Assembly (NCBI RefSeq): GCF_045310695.1
Contig: NZ_JBJIAA010000001.1
Coordinates: 186,001-250,000 of the forward strand
DNA: 64,000 nt
Source of the DNA: Clostridium_S neuense
GTDB lineage: Bacteria; Bacillota; Clostridia; Clostridiales; Clostridiaceae
Direction: 5' to 3'
In this document: piece by piece, positions 45,394-54,696 of the stretch
Layout of the letters: every line of letters starts with the position of its first letter
Numbering within the stretch: the stretch's first letter is position 1
The notes under the pieces: model-generated
The model's input: only the letters and a program-made list of their open reading frames with translations
Databases searched by the model: none
Told to the model about the DNA's origin: nothing
Made by a program: the position numbers and the translations under genes

Positions 45394-46371
45394 CTAATTC
45401 ATATATTTATCCACATTGTTCTTATCTACCTTTTCAAATGGCACCCATATATACTTACCATCACTAGTTAAATTTTGCAAGCCAGATAAAGTATCTCCTG
45501 AGCCTAACTTTACAGCTGCTTTAACTGCACTTATGCTTTGACCTTTTGCAGACTGATAAACTGTAAGTTTCATGCTACCATCTTTAATAGCATTAAGTGC
45601 ATCACTTAGAGCATCAATTCCTAAGACAGGTATTGCCTGATTATTAATTTTATTTTCCTTAAGCGACTCTATTACTCCAAGTGCCATAGAGTCATTATTA
45701 GCAAGTACGCAATCAAATTTTTTCCCAGTAGACAAAAATATATTAAACATTTCTTTTGCTTTTTCTCTACTCCAATCCGCATGATCTTCAAAAACGTACT
45801 CTGCTTTTATCCCTCTTTCACGCAAAGTATCCTTTATTGCCTCTGTACGTTCTCTAGCAGTGGGACCTTTTTCCCCCTCAAATAAAACAATCTTAATATC
45901 GTTTTTATCTTTAAAGTAATTACTAATATACTCAGCTTGATACTTACCAGCTACCTTCTCATTTGAAGCTACATATATATATTTGTTTCTTTCTAATACA
46001 CTATCATCTGGCATAGTATTTATAAATACTATTGGAATTCCTTTAGAAGCTCTTTCAAGTTCTAAGGATGTATTTGGATCTACTGGAGCACATATTATAA
46101 CATTATACCTGTCCGAAGCGGCTTCTTTCATATGGGATACTTGTGCCTCTACAGAGTCAGCTGCATCCATAACTGTTAGTTTTATATTTTGACTTTCCGC
46201 ATAACTTTTTGCATTATCTATCATCAATTTACGGTAGTCATCAGATCCATCTGATATTGATAGTAAAACTTTCACTTTATTACTTGAAGATGTTGTACTA
46301 TTTGAACTACATCCTGAAAAAATAGTAAAAACCGTAATTATAATTAATAATATAGATATTTTCTTCCTCAT
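45394..46371 (-). CDS. Sugar-type periplasmic-binding lipoprotein (LacI fold)
   Basis: About 325 residues. A signal peptide ends in the lipobox FSGC (Cys about residue 22), followed by a Ser/Thr/Asn linker and a two-lobed type I binding fold like those for ribose, galactose or autoinducer-2 (VIICAPVDPNTSL, TARERTEAIKD, VLANNDSMALG, VLGIDALSDAL). The start is ATG 46371, eight bases after GGAGG. There is no permease or ATPase nearby. It follows a chemoreceptor gene by about 50 bp on the same strand, suggesting that it presents a ligand to that receptor. Confidence 0.88.
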   Translation of the reverse strand: MRKKISILLIIITVFTIFSGCSSNSTTSSSNKVKVLLSISDGSDDYRKLMIDNAKSYAESQNIKLTVMDAADSVEAQVSHMKEAASDRYNVIICAPVDPNTSLELERASKGIPIVFINTMPDDSVLERNKYIYVASNEKVAGKYQAEYISNYFKDKNDIKIVLFEGEKGPTARERTEAIKDTLRERGIKAEYVFEDHADWSREKAKEMFNIFLSTGKKFDCVLANNDSMALGVIESLKENKINNQAIPVLGIDALSDALNAIKDGSMKLTVYQSAKGQSISAVKAAVKLGSGDTLSGLQNLTSDGKYIWVPFEKVDKNNVDKYMN

Positions 46372-46421
46372 CAATTTATCCTCCTTGAAAACTTTACTTG
46401 TAAAATACAATGTAAAATTAT

Positions 46422-48407
46422 CTATAACTTAAATATTTGGATCTGCTTATCAAGTTCATCAGATGTATTTGACAGCTTTTCTGCATCATTAGATATCTTT
46501 TGGCTGTCTTCCATAATATTATTTGCTTGATTAACCATAACTTCTGAAGTTGCTGAAATTTCTTCTGCACTTGCAGCCTGTTCTTCTGATATAGCCGCTA
46601 CTGATGCTGCAACATCATCTAAATGTCCTATTTTTTCAATCATATTTTGAATTAACTTATTTGTTTCATTAACCATTTCAAAAATATTATTAAAAGTATC
46701 TGCAGTACCACTTATCAAGTAACTACTTTCCGTAATACTATTTGCACTTTCATGTGATTGTTTTACAGTATCTGAAACCAGCTTATTTATTTCATTTATA
46801 AGATTTGAAATATCTTTAACTGACTTAGAACTTGTATTTGCCAGCTTGCCAATTTCCGAAGCTACAACTGCAAAGCCTTTTCCAGCTTCTCCGGCTCTCG
46901 CTGCTTCTATAGATGCATTTAACGATAAAAGATTAGTTTGCTCAGCAATATCTCCAATTATATTGATAATGTTAGCAATCTCAACTGAAGATTTTCCTAC
47001 TTTATTTATAGCTTGTTCAAGAGATGTTACGGATTGTCTTATATTTTCCATAGCTGTATTTACCTTTTCCGCATCTTTTTTACCTTTTTCAGAAACACTA
47101 ATAGTACTCTGTATCTTGTCGTCTACAATATCACTATCACTTCTCGTATCAGCAACAACATTGGCTAGTTTTGTTGTATTTTCTGCAACCTCATTAACTG
47201 ATGTTACCAATTGTTCTACTGTATCATTTAAGTTTTCCATAGATTGAGATTGAAGTTTGGAGGAATCATAAAGTTCCTTCGAAATTATTGTACTTTCATT
47301 AGCTTGTCCGTTTAATTTGTTTGAAGCTCCTTCAATATTGCTTATCATATTACGCATCACATCTATAAACTTTTTTACACACTTAAGCATAACAGCAATT
47401 TCGTCGTTTCCCTTTACCTTTACATCAACTGTAAAATCGCCATCTGTCATTGATACAATCGCATCCGTAAGTTTTCTTATTGGTTTAATAACTATTTGCA
47501 CTACTCTTTCTACAAAAATAGCTAATATTATAATAGATATAATAGCTACTATAATCATAAAATTACGAAGTCTTGAAACATCTGAAAGAATTGATTTAGT
47601 TGGAACATAAGATACGAGAATCCAATCTGTCCCTTGTACTTGATTAAATGAAACCATATTTCCTTCAAGTTCACATGAATTATACTGCTTATTATTAAGC
47701 TTTACAGCAATATCACTAAGAAACTTATTATCATTCCTTGAGCTAAGTTTAGTTGAAATTAGTGAACTATCTTCGTAAGCTAGTACCGTTTTATCATTTT
47801 TATTTACCAAAATACTTTCCGCATTTTTCATGTCAATAAGCGAATTTACAATTACTGATATTTTATCTAGCGAGACATCCGCAGATATCACCCTTACTTT
47901 TCCGGAGTTATCATTTAATATAGCAGAAGCGCTAATTACATTTTTACCTGCTTCATTTTTATAAGGAGTACCAAATGCCATATTAATTCTAGTAAGTCCC
48001 TCATTATACCATACCGAATTTAATATATCCTTATCAGTTTTATTCGATTTTTGTGCTTTTAATAATTTTCCACTTCCATCTGCTATGTACAATCCTTCTG
48101 GATAATTATCATTATATCCATAATATTTATTTAAAAGCTTTTGCAATTGTGTATCATCTAAACTTGTGTCTTCAATTAGATTTTTTGCAGAATTAAATGA
48201 TGCTAAATTTTCATCTAACCATGCTTCAATTTGATTAACTTGTTTTTTACTTGAAGTTTCTAGTAAATTGCTTGCTGAATTAGTTATAATTCGCCTACAT
48301 TCAATATACGAAATGATAATTAATGCTGCCACTGCTATAGCCATCAATGGAATAATAATTCCAAGTAACTTTACTTTAATAGAAATTTTGTACTGTTTTT
48401 TATTCAT
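46422..48407 (-). CDS. Methyl-accepting chemotaxis protein, dCache type
   Basis: 661 residues: membrane segment near 12-30, an extracellular Cache-type sensor (about 35-280; motifs LYIADGSGKLLK, VISADVSLDKI), a second segment near 285-305, HAMP (VIKPIRKLTDAIVSMTDGDF) and a full signalling domain with the tip EQTNLLSLNASIEAARAGE. ATG 48407 follows GGAGGGGAA. It forms an operon with a binding lipoprotein. A family-C repeat lies upstream of it. Confidence 0.93.
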   Translation of the reverse strand: MNKKQYKISIKVKLLGIIIPLMAIAVAALIIISYIECRRIITNSASNLLETSSKKQVNQIEAWLDENLASFNSAKNLIEDTSLDDTQLQKLLNKYYGYNDNYPEGLYIADGSGKLLKAQKSNKTDKDILNSVWYNEGLTRINMAFGTPYKNEAGKNVISASAILNDNSGKVRVISADVSLDKISVIVNSLIDMKNAESILVNKNDKTVLAYEDSSLISTKLSSRNDNKFLSDIAVKLNNKQYNSCELEGNMVSFNQVQGTDWILVSYVPTKSILSDVSRLRNFMIIVAIISIIILAIFVERVVQIVIKPIRKLTDAIVSMTDGDFTVDVKVKGNDEIAVMLKCVKKFIDVMRNMISNIEGASNKLNGQANESTIISKELYDSSKLQSQSMENLNDTVEQLVTSVNEVAENTTKLANVVADTRSDSDIVDDKIQSTISVSEKGKKDAEKVNTAMENIRQSVTSLEQAINKVGKSSVEIANIINIIGDIAEQTNLLSLNASIEAARAGEAGKGFAVVASEIGKLANTSSKSVKDISNLINEINKLVSDTVKQSHESANSITESSYLISGTADTFNNIFEMVNETNKLIQNMIEKIGHLDDVAASVAAISEEQAASAEEISATSEVMVNQANNIMEDSQKISNDAEKLSNTSDELDKQIQIFKL

Positions 48408-48478
48408 AAAAATTCCCCTCCATTGTTATGCACTTCCCGTCAACATAATAAAATCTATTACTAAAGATAAACTACTAT

Positions 48479-48562
48479 GAAACTTGAAATTTATTTGTAC
48501 CAAAATACCGTCTTCTAGCATTATGGTGCACATGATTTTCAATAGTTGAAGCGGTCTATCTA
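48479..48562 (-). repeat. Family-C repeat copy 1
   Basis: Read on the - strand: ACCGCTTCAACTATTG, GTGCACCATAATGC, AGAAGACGG, then ACAAATAAATTTCAAGTTTC. It matches 59305-59391 (+) with few changes. It lies in the 483-bp gap upstream of the chemoreceptor; the rest of the gap is AT-rich without an ORF. Confidence 0.8.
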
Positions 48563-48824
48563 TAAAAATAAACCCTCCTGAAACTTGAAAGTTATTATAT
48601 ATATTATCGTACTCTTAACAATTTACTATATATTCTCATATATTATTAAATTTCACATTTAGCAAACACATTGCAAGAACTTACGATTTTTCCATCTTAG
48701 ACTTTATGTATTAAATTAATTTATATATAAACTAGAAACTCATTTCAAGTACAAAATTAACGTATGAATAATCACTTATTGCACTTAATATATAAATTTT
48801 CAAAAGCCTTATTTCAACAAAAAT

Positions 48825-48865
48825 AAAATACTGTAAATCATTTTTCTATGTATTTACAGCATTTT
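48825..48865 (-). terminator. Terminator of ornithine decarboxylase gene
   Basis: AAAATACTGTAAAT pairs with ATTTACAGCATTTT (one mismatch) about 25 bp beyond the stop; T-rich on the - strand after it. Confidence 0.75.
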
Positions 48866-48890
48866 ATTCAATTAATAAAAATCAACTCTT

Positions 48891-51044
48891 TTATTTATTC
48901 CACACATATCCATAAGCATTAATAATGCCATTTTCTCTTTCTAGATACACTCCTTGAATTTCAGGTGAAAAGCCTGGAAACTTATTTATTCCATCTTTTA
49001 ATATTAAAAAATATTTTTGTGCAACTTTATTCCATCTCTCACCAGGAGCAACGCAAAATATTCCAGGTGGATATGGCAGTGCACCCTCTAACGCAACTTC
49101 TCCCACAATATCCTCTAATAAAACAAGCTTACAGTTATTACGAACTAGTTCCCAATTAGCTTCCTGTGCTGAAATCACCTGCTCCGGAAAGGAAGCTGCT
49201 CTAAATAACTTTTGTTGGTACGCCTTTGCATTATTATTTTTATAAAAATCATGCATTTCCTGGCAAAGCATCCTAATAGTATATCCCTTATAACGCTCTG
49301 AATTATTGCTATAAAGTCTAGGTAATACCTGCTCTAGTGGCAAATCTTTTTGTACAAGTTCTTCAAATTTAACGAGTTGATCTATCATCTTGTTCATTTT
49401 TTCAATACTTTCTGCTGGTGTTAATAAAAATAATATAGAATTTAAATCATTCTTTTCTGGTATAATTTTATTTTCTCTTAAATAACTTGCAAGAATAGTA
49501 GCTGGAATTCCAAAATCCTCATATTCCCCGCTTTCAGCATCAATACCAGGCGTCGTAAGCATAAACTTATTTGGGTCTACAAAATACTGATTTTCTCCAT
49601 ATCCCTCAAAAGAATGCCACTTTTCTCCAGGCTTAAACTTAAAAAATTCAATATTATTAGCAATTTCTTCTGTATCGTATTCTTCCCATTTCATTCCATT
49701 AACTATTGGTGGAATAAATGGCTTAAATAGCGAGCATTTTTTCAAAACAGATTTTCTTGCTTCTATACCTAGTTTTATACAATCCTCCCAAAGCCTCTTG
49801 CCTGCTTCTCCCTCCTGCATTCTAGCATTAACATCTAGAGCTGCAAACAGTGGATAAAATGGACTTGTAGATGCATGAAGCATATAAGAATTATTAAAAC
49901 GCTTATGATCTACATAACGTTTTTGCCCTCTTATATGACTATCCTTCTTGTGTATTTGAGAGGTTTGTGAAAATCCCGCTTGCTGCTTATGAACAGATTG
50001 AGTAACTAAAATACCTGGATCTTCTGGTCCAAGGTTTAATAGTAGAGGTGAACACTCTCTCATCATTGGAATAAACTGCTCATATCCAACCCAGGCTGAA
50101 TCAAACAAAATATAATCACATAGATGTCCAATTTTATCAACAACATATCTTGCATTATAAATTGTTCCATCATAAGTTCCAAGCTGAATAACTGCTAATC
50201 TAAAAGGCCTTTTATTTTTAGCTTTCACAGCATCAACTTTAGCTGCCAAATCCCGTAAATATTCTTGATCAAAGCAGTGTTCATCTATACCTCCAATAAA
50301 TCCAAATGGATTACGTGCAGTTTCTAAATATACAGGCTTGCCACCTGATTGAACCAGTGCAGAATTATAAACTGATTTATGATTATTTCTATCAAATAAT
50401 ACTAGATCGCCAGGAGCAACTACAGCATTTATAGCCACAGAATTAGATGTGCTTGTTCCGTTCATTACAAAATAAGTCTTATCAGCATTGTATACTTTTG
50501 CTGCATGAACTTCAGCCTGCATAGCAGGTCCTTCATGTATTAATAAATCTCCAAGCTCAACATCCGCATTACAAATATCTGAACGAAAAACATTTTCACC
50601 GTAAAAATCGTATAAGCATCTTCCTGCTGGATGCTTGCGAAAATATTCTCCTCCCTGATGTCCCGGACAATCAAACTGCAAGTTTTTTTGATTTGCATAA
50701 TTACTTAACATTTTAAAAAACGTAGGTAATACCATATCCTCATATTTGCTTGCCGCAGCTTCAATATTCAAGCTGTAAGACTTTATGTTAATTTCATTTA
50801 CCTTTACAGAACTATAAACCTTACTTGTTAGTTCATTGCTAAGCTTATTTATATTTTTCAAAACAACAAAAACTGGTATTTCAAATTTTGTATCATAAAC
50901 CTTATTAATTAATTCCACATCAGAATCAATTAATACTACTGCAGCTACATCTGTATAATCAGTATCTTGCGCCCAGACCAAAGTTCTGGTAGTTGAAAAA
51001 TATTTCTTTGCTTCATTGGTGCAAGCAATTTTCAAATACTTCAT
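48891..51044 (-). CDS. Ornithine decarboxylase (inducible, prokaryotic fold-type I)
   Basis: 717 residues, the length of the SpeC/SpeF class. N-terminal wing domain (about 1-105), then a PLP aminotransferase-fold domain with the cofactor Lys in SVHKQQAGFSQ, preceded by FDSAWVGYEQF. The following run (TSQIHKKDSHIRGQKR, MLHASTSPFYPLFAALDVNA) is closest to ornithine decarboxylases such as that of Lactobacillus 30a rather than lysine or arginine enzymes. The reaction is ornithine to putrescine plus CO2. It stands alone with no ornithine-putrescine antiporter beside it, so it probably serves polyamine synthesis. GGAGGATCGCC precedes ATG 51044. Confidence 0.9.
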   Translation of the reverse strand: MKYLKIACTNEAKKYFSTTRTLVWAQDTDYTDVAAVVLIDSDVELINKVYDTKFEIPVFVVLKNINKLSNELTSKVYSSVKVNEINIKSYSLNIEAAASKYEDMVLPTFFKMLSNYANQKNLQFDCPGHQGGEYFRKHPAGRCLYDFYGENVFRSDICNADVELGDLLIHEGPAMQAEVHAAKVYNADKTYFVMNGTSTSNSVAINAVVAPGDLVLFDRNNHKSVYNSALVQSGGKPVYLETARNPFGFIGGIDEHCFDQEYLRDLAAKVDAVKAKNKRPFRLAVIQLGTYDGTIYNARYVVDKIGHLCDYILFDSAWVGYEQFIPMMRECSPLLLNLGPEDPGILVTQSVHKQQAGFSQTSQIHKKDSHIRGQKRYVDHKRFNNSYMLHASTSPFYPLFAALDVNARMQEGEAGKRLWEDCIKLGIEARKSVLKKCSLFKPFIPPIVNGMKWEEYDTEEIANNIEFFKFKPGEKWHSFEGYGENQYFVDPNKFMLTTPGIDAESGEYEDFGIPATILASYLRENKIIPEKNDLNSILFLLTPAESIEKMNKMIDQLVKFEELVQKDLPLEQVLPRLYSNNSERYKGYTIRMLCQEMHDFYKNNNAKAYQQKLFRAASFPEQVISAQEANWELVRNNCKLVLLEDIVGEVALEGALPYPPGIFCVAPGERWNKVAQKYFLILKDGINKFPGFSPEIQGVYLERENGIINAYGYVWNK

Positions 51045-51272
51045 GGCGATCCTCCTACGTATTTAATATATAAATATACTATATATTGTGCACTGTAAAC
51101 TAATTTTATATAGTTCACAATTTTGGGATAACTTTAAATTTCTAGGTAGTATATCTATACGCTCTTTTATCTGTTAAATTAAACCTTTCCAAGGTCCTAT
51201 TTTATAATTTTTTAAATCCCTTTGTCAATATATAATTTTTAGTAATCTCTAAGAATTTTATACATTAAATTA

Positions 51273-51818
51273 TTACCTTGCCGCCTGAATAACACCACAT
51301 GCCAATCTTCTTCCAGAACCACCTGCTGGTTGAGTTTTATAATCATCTGGCCCTTCATGAATTACTACTGTCTTACCTATAATTTGTGGAACTCTAAACT
51401 TATTTGTAAAAAATGTCATTCTAGCATATCCATTATTTGAAAATAGAACTGGAAAATCTCCTGCATGATTACCATGAGGCTGATTCGTAGGATTCCAGTG
51501 CTCTCCAGCTGCTGTAAATGGCTGTGCATTATTCCCAACTCTACAGCTTCCACCTTGATGTATATGAAAGCCATGAGGTCCAACTTGAGGTCTTCCAGCT
51601 GCTCCAGGTCTATATGGAGGAAGTCCATTAACTTCAACTGAAACCTCAGTTCCACCTCTCACATCTGTAAATGTTACAGTACCTCTAATATTGGGTGCTA
51701 ATGGTCCTCCTACTATATTTGCTACAGCTCTCCTAGGTCTATTATTCATATTCATCTCATTTCTGTATCCGCAGTAACTTTCATCTAAAAAAGGGCATTG
51801 ATATTGATTAAAATACAT
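51273..51818 (-). CDS. sodC: Cu/Zn superoxide dismutase without signal peptide
   Basis: About 181 residues starting at ATG 51818, five bases after GGAGG. All metal ligands can be placed: GFHIHQGGSC (two Cu His), AGEHWNP (bridging His), HGNHAGDFP (Zn His and Asp) and VVIHEGPDDY (Cu His). The active-site Arg is in GSGRRLACG. The disulfide cysteines are GGSC and LACG. The N-terminal 30 residues have Cys, Tyr and Asn in place of a secretion signal, unlike most bacterial SodC. Location beside a spore gene and a copper-storage-like gene suggests a spore-linked role (inference). Confidence 0.92.
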   Translation of the reverse strand: MYFNQYQCPFLDESYCGYRNEMNMNNRPRRAVANIVGGPLAPNIRGTVTFTDVRGGTEVSVEVNGLPPYRPGAAGRPQVGPHGFHIHQGGSCRVGNNAQPFTAAGEHWNPTNQPHGNHAGDFPVLFSNNGYARMTFFTNKFRVPQIIGKTVVIHEGPDDYKTQPAGGSGRRLACGVIQAAR

Positions 51819-51968
51819 AGCTACCTCCAATTTAATATTACATTTTAGTCTATGTAATTTTAAAAAAAATTGTTACAACTCTGATATTTAAGGTGATACA
51901 GCTATACATTACCAAGTATACAATTTCAGAAAAGTCTAAAACTAATACTGATATGGAGGTGTTTTTTT

Positions 51969-52175
51969 ATGAGTCATAGACCATTAGTTCCAGGTGCAAG
52001 AGGAAAACTCGAAAAATTAAAAGAGGAAACTGCAAATGAAATTGGTATTAGATTTAATGAGGGCTATGGTGGCAATGTAGCCTCAAAATCAAATGGATAT
52101 GTTGGAGGTCCAGTTGGTGGATTAATGACTAAGAAAATGGTAGAGGATTTTGAAAAAAAATTAGCGAAGAAATAA
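51969..52175 (+). CDS. Alpha/beta-type small acid-soluble spore protein
   Basis: 68 residues. The two conserved DNA-binding segments of the family are present: ETANEIGIRFNEGYGGN and GYVGGPVGGLMTKKMVEDFE. Such proteins coat spore DNA in the forespore. The protease-site region reads NEIGI rather than the usual (T/S)EFA/EIA form. A strong GGAGGTG precedes ATG 51969, as expected for a sigma-G gene. The last residues Ala-Lys-Lys-stop are written by a family-A palindrome. Confidence 0.95.
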   Translation: MSHRPLVPGARGKLEKLKEETANEIGIRFNEGYGGNVASKSNGYVGGPVGGLMTKKMVEDFEKKLAKK

Positions 52176-52403
52176 TGCTTCGTCGCATAAAAAAAACTCT
52201 ATAAATCTAAGGTAGAAAAATCATAAAATACTAAGATATTTCAATAACTCGCTGAGAAAATGCTCAGACAATTGAAATATCTAAGTATTTCATGATTTTT
52301 CCACCAAGATTTATTAGAGTTTTTTTTAACTGTTCCTTCAGCATTATTTCTTCGCTCCCACGGTAGTTCAAGGAAAAAATTCCTCCGTACCTACGGAATT
52401 TTA
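52164..52403. repeat. Family-A palindrome 4 at SASP 3' end
   Basis: The palindrome 52164-52355 (GCGAAGAAATAATGC to GCATTATTTCTTCGC) with side hairpin on the right (CCGTACCTACGG at about 52385-52396). The hairpin-free end writes the SASP stop. Inverted relative to copies 1 and 3. Confidence 0.85.
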
Positions 52404-52550
52404 GGCGTTAAGCTTTATAGTTAAATAAATTTTGATAATTTACATTGTATTAAACGGACTATAGAAATATAAAGTATCTAACATTTTATCTAAGAATCAT
52501 ATTGTCCATCCAAACCCCGATATATGTATATTCTTTGCATTTTTAGTTCA

Positions 52551-52630
52551 GCAAAGTAACAACATTGAAGAAATAGTTTAAATAAAATTTTATAAATCTT
52601 ATTTAATATTTCAAGATGTTGTTGCTTCGC
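52551..52630. repeat. Short family-A palindrome at 3' end of the Cys-rich gene
   Basis: GCAAAGTAACAACATTGAA at 52551 pairs with the run ending GTTGTTGCTTCGC at 52630. It lies 6 bp beyond the stop of the leftward Cys-rich gene. The stretch 52404-52550 holds nothing else recognisable. Confidence 0.7.
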
Positions 52631-52636
52631 TATTTT

Positions 52637-53014
52637 TTATTGCATGCTAGTAGACATATTTCTGCATTCAGTTGCACATTGCTTGCAGACATCTGCACAA
52701 GTTTTACAATGCTGATCTTGAAACATACTACACTCAGTTGCACATCTGTCACAAATTGTTGCACATACATTACATATTTCTTTTATACTTCCGCTGCCTC
52801 TTGACATAAAACAAGATGATGTAGAACATATTTCTGCACAGTCTTGAAGAGTTTTAATACAATTTCTTCTTGCACTTACATCTTGCTCTTGCAAGCACAT
52901 ATCCAAGCATTCTTCGCACACCTGAGCGCATTTTCCGCATGCATCTATACAAGTTTGATGTGGATTTCCTCCTGTTCTGAGTGATCCTGCTGGTATATTC
53001 ATTGTTGCTGGCAT
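52637..53014 (-). CDS. Cys-rich four-helix copper-storage-like protein (DUF326, Csp3 type)
   Basis: About 125 residues with 20 cysteines arranged as CxxxC and CxxC pairs along four helices (TCIDACGKCAQVCEEC; DCAEICSTSSC; ICNVCATICDRCATEC; HCKTCADVCKQC). This is the pattern of DUF326 and of Csp3, a cytosolic protein that holds many Cu(I) ions inside a four-helix bundle. There is no signal peptide. The start is ATG 53014 after GGAGGAATTGTTT. The nearby Cu/Zn dismutase is an obvious candidate client for copper, though delivery is inference. Confidence 0.85.
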   Translation of the reverse strand: MPATMNIPAGSLRTGGNPHQTCIDACGKCAQVCEECLDMCLQEQDVSARRNCIKTLQDCAEICSTSSCFMSRGSGSIKEICNVCATICDRCATECSMFQDQHCKTCADVCKQCATECRNMSTSMQ

Positions 53015-53092
53015 AAACAATTCCTCCCATTAAACTAGATTTTTAATACAAAATTTATTATCTACTTTAAGGTTAGAAATTATTCTGCTGAA

Positions 53093-53176
53093 TTATTGCT
53101 TTCTTAATATATTAAATACTATCCTAATTACAACTACCAATACTATAAAAGCTATAAAAAAAATAAAAGTTTCCAT
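53093..53176 (-). CDS. 27-residue membrane peptide
   Basis: ATG at 53176 preceded by AGGAGAGAAGAAAA; 27 codons then TAA. The peptide is almost wholly hydrophobic (METFIFFIAFIVLVVV...) with a basic C-terminus (LRKQ), a single transmembrane helix. It begins 17 bp after the ABC permease stop, in the same direction. Small hydrophobic proteins encoded beside transporters often modulate them; nothing proves that here. Confidence 0.55.
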   Translation of the reverse strand: METFIFFIAFIVLVVVIRIVFNILRKQ

Positions 53177-53193
53177 TTTTCTTCTCTCCTATA

Positions 53194-53838
53194 TTACAAA
53201 TCTTTCTTAGAATAAATGTTAATTGATAGTGCCATAGAAATACCAGTAATTATTAAAGTAAGAGCATAAGGTCCTAAATTCTGCACTAGTTTAGGCAATG
53301 AAGTAATATACTGAAAGTCAATGGTATTAGATTGCAGCGCCTTTGCTATATAACCTGAAATAAATGGTACTATAAAAATAACCATTACCATTATATTTCT
53401 TAATTTCGTAAAACCAAACTTATACAAGGCTGGTATGGTAATATCAAAAAAAGTAGCTACAATTAAAAGAGAAATTCCAATCTGAGAAATATTTATCTTA
53501 ATTGCATTAGCAGGTACTACAAACTCTGCAATTGCATAGCTAATACAGCTACAAATAAAAATTATAAAAACCAATAAATACTTTGCCTCTACTAAGGCTT
53601 TTCGTGTATAGGGAGTTGTACAGAGTAATATGGAACCTTTATACTTATCTTCTAACTGCCATATCATAGTATTTAATGTATATTCAAGCACAATTATAGT
53701 AACATAGAATCCCAAAATTCCAACACTATTTCCTGAGCGTATATTAAGAAAAATTGGTGCTCCACCTGCAAAAATAATAAAAAGCAACAAATATTTCTTT
53801 ACTAATAAAAAATCCTTTTTAATAAGACTAAGCAGCAT
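53194..53838 (-). CDS. ABC transporter membrane protein
   Basis: 214 residues, six membrane segments, with the N-terminal LIKKDFLLVKKY helix common in ABC-2 permeases linked to YtrA-type regulators. It overlaps the ATPase gene by 11 bp. Third of such regulator-ATPase-permease operons in this window if the DUF1648 pair is counted. Substrate unknown. Confidence 0.82.
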   Translation of the reverse strand: MLLSLIKKDFLLVKKYLLLFIIFAGGAPIFLNIRSGNSVGILGFYVTIIVLEYTLNTMIWQLEDKYKGSILLCTTPYTRKALVEAKYLLVFIIFICSCISYAIAEFVVPANAIKINISQIGISLLIVATFFDITIPALYKFGFTKLRNIMVMVIFIVPFISGYIAKALQSNTIDFQYITSLPKLVQNLGPYALTLIITGISMALSINIYSKKDL

Positions 53839-54694
53839 TATTATCCCCTCCTATATATGCAAGCATAATATCTTCAATAGTTGGTCTTTCTATTATTACA
53901 TTTTTTATTTGCTTACGAACAGCTTCTTTGTTATTTGTAATTCCTTCAAAATTGTAATTAGTTTCATGAAGCTTTAAAAATAATTTTCTTGTATTTTCAT
54001 TAAGCATGTCTTTACTGCCCTTAACTAATCCATGAGTGTCCATTATTATGTCCTTTTCTTCATTCAATACAATCCTACCGTTATCAATTAAAATTAATAT
54101 ATCCGCTACTTTATCCAAATCAGATGTAATATGTGTAGAAAAAAATACGCTTTTGCCATCTTCCTTCATAAATTCTAAAAGTATGTCCATTAGCTCACTT
54201 CTTACTAATGGATCAAGTCCACTTGTTGGTTCATCCATAATAAGCAAATCCGCATGATGTGCTAGTGCCAAAGCAATACTATATTTCATTCTCATACCCT
54301 TCGATAATGTAGATATTTTCTGTTTAAGTGGCAGTTTAAAACGTGCTATATATTTTTTAAATACTGCTTCATCCCAATTTGAATAGGCAGGAGCAACGAT
54401 ATTTTTCATCTCCATAAGCGTCATATCATCATAAAAATATCCATCATCTAAAACAACCCCTATGCGATTTTTAAGTTCTCGTTCATTTGCTTCAATTTCC
54501 TTTCCAAATAATTTAATACTTCCTGCATCCTTTATATTAAGTCCAAGAATTGATTTTATTGTCGTGGTTTTTCCCGCACCATTTATACCAATAAATCCTG
54601 TTATGCACCCTTCTCTAAGTGAAAAACTAACATCTTTTAAACTAAAATTTTCAAAACTCTTTTTTAATCCATTTACCTCCAAAATATTATTCAT
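53828..54694 (-). CDS. ABC transporter ATPase, YtrB/EcsA-like
   Basis: 288 residues: Walker A (GINGAGKTTTIKSI), signature variant (LSKGMRMKYSIALA), Walker B (LLIMDEPTSGLD), switch His (FSTHITSDLD), then a C-terminal extension. It begins 2 bp after the GntR gene. The signature LSKGM is shared by this ATPase class. Confidence 0.9.
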   Translation of the reverse strand: MNNILEVNGLKKSFENFSLKDVSFSLREGCITGFIGINGAGKTTTIKSILGLNIKDAGSIKLFGKEIEANERELKNRIGVVLDDGYFYDDMTLMEMKNIVAPAYSNWDEAVFKKYIARFKLPLKQKISTLSKGMRMKYSIALALAHHADLLIMDEPTSGLDPLVRSELMDILLEFMKEDGKSVFFSTHITSDLDKVADILILIDNGRIVLNEEKDIIMDTHGLVKGSKDMLNENTRKLFLKLHETNYNFEGITNNKEAVRKQIKNVIIERPTIEDIMLAYIGGDNNAA

Positions 54695-54696
54695 TA

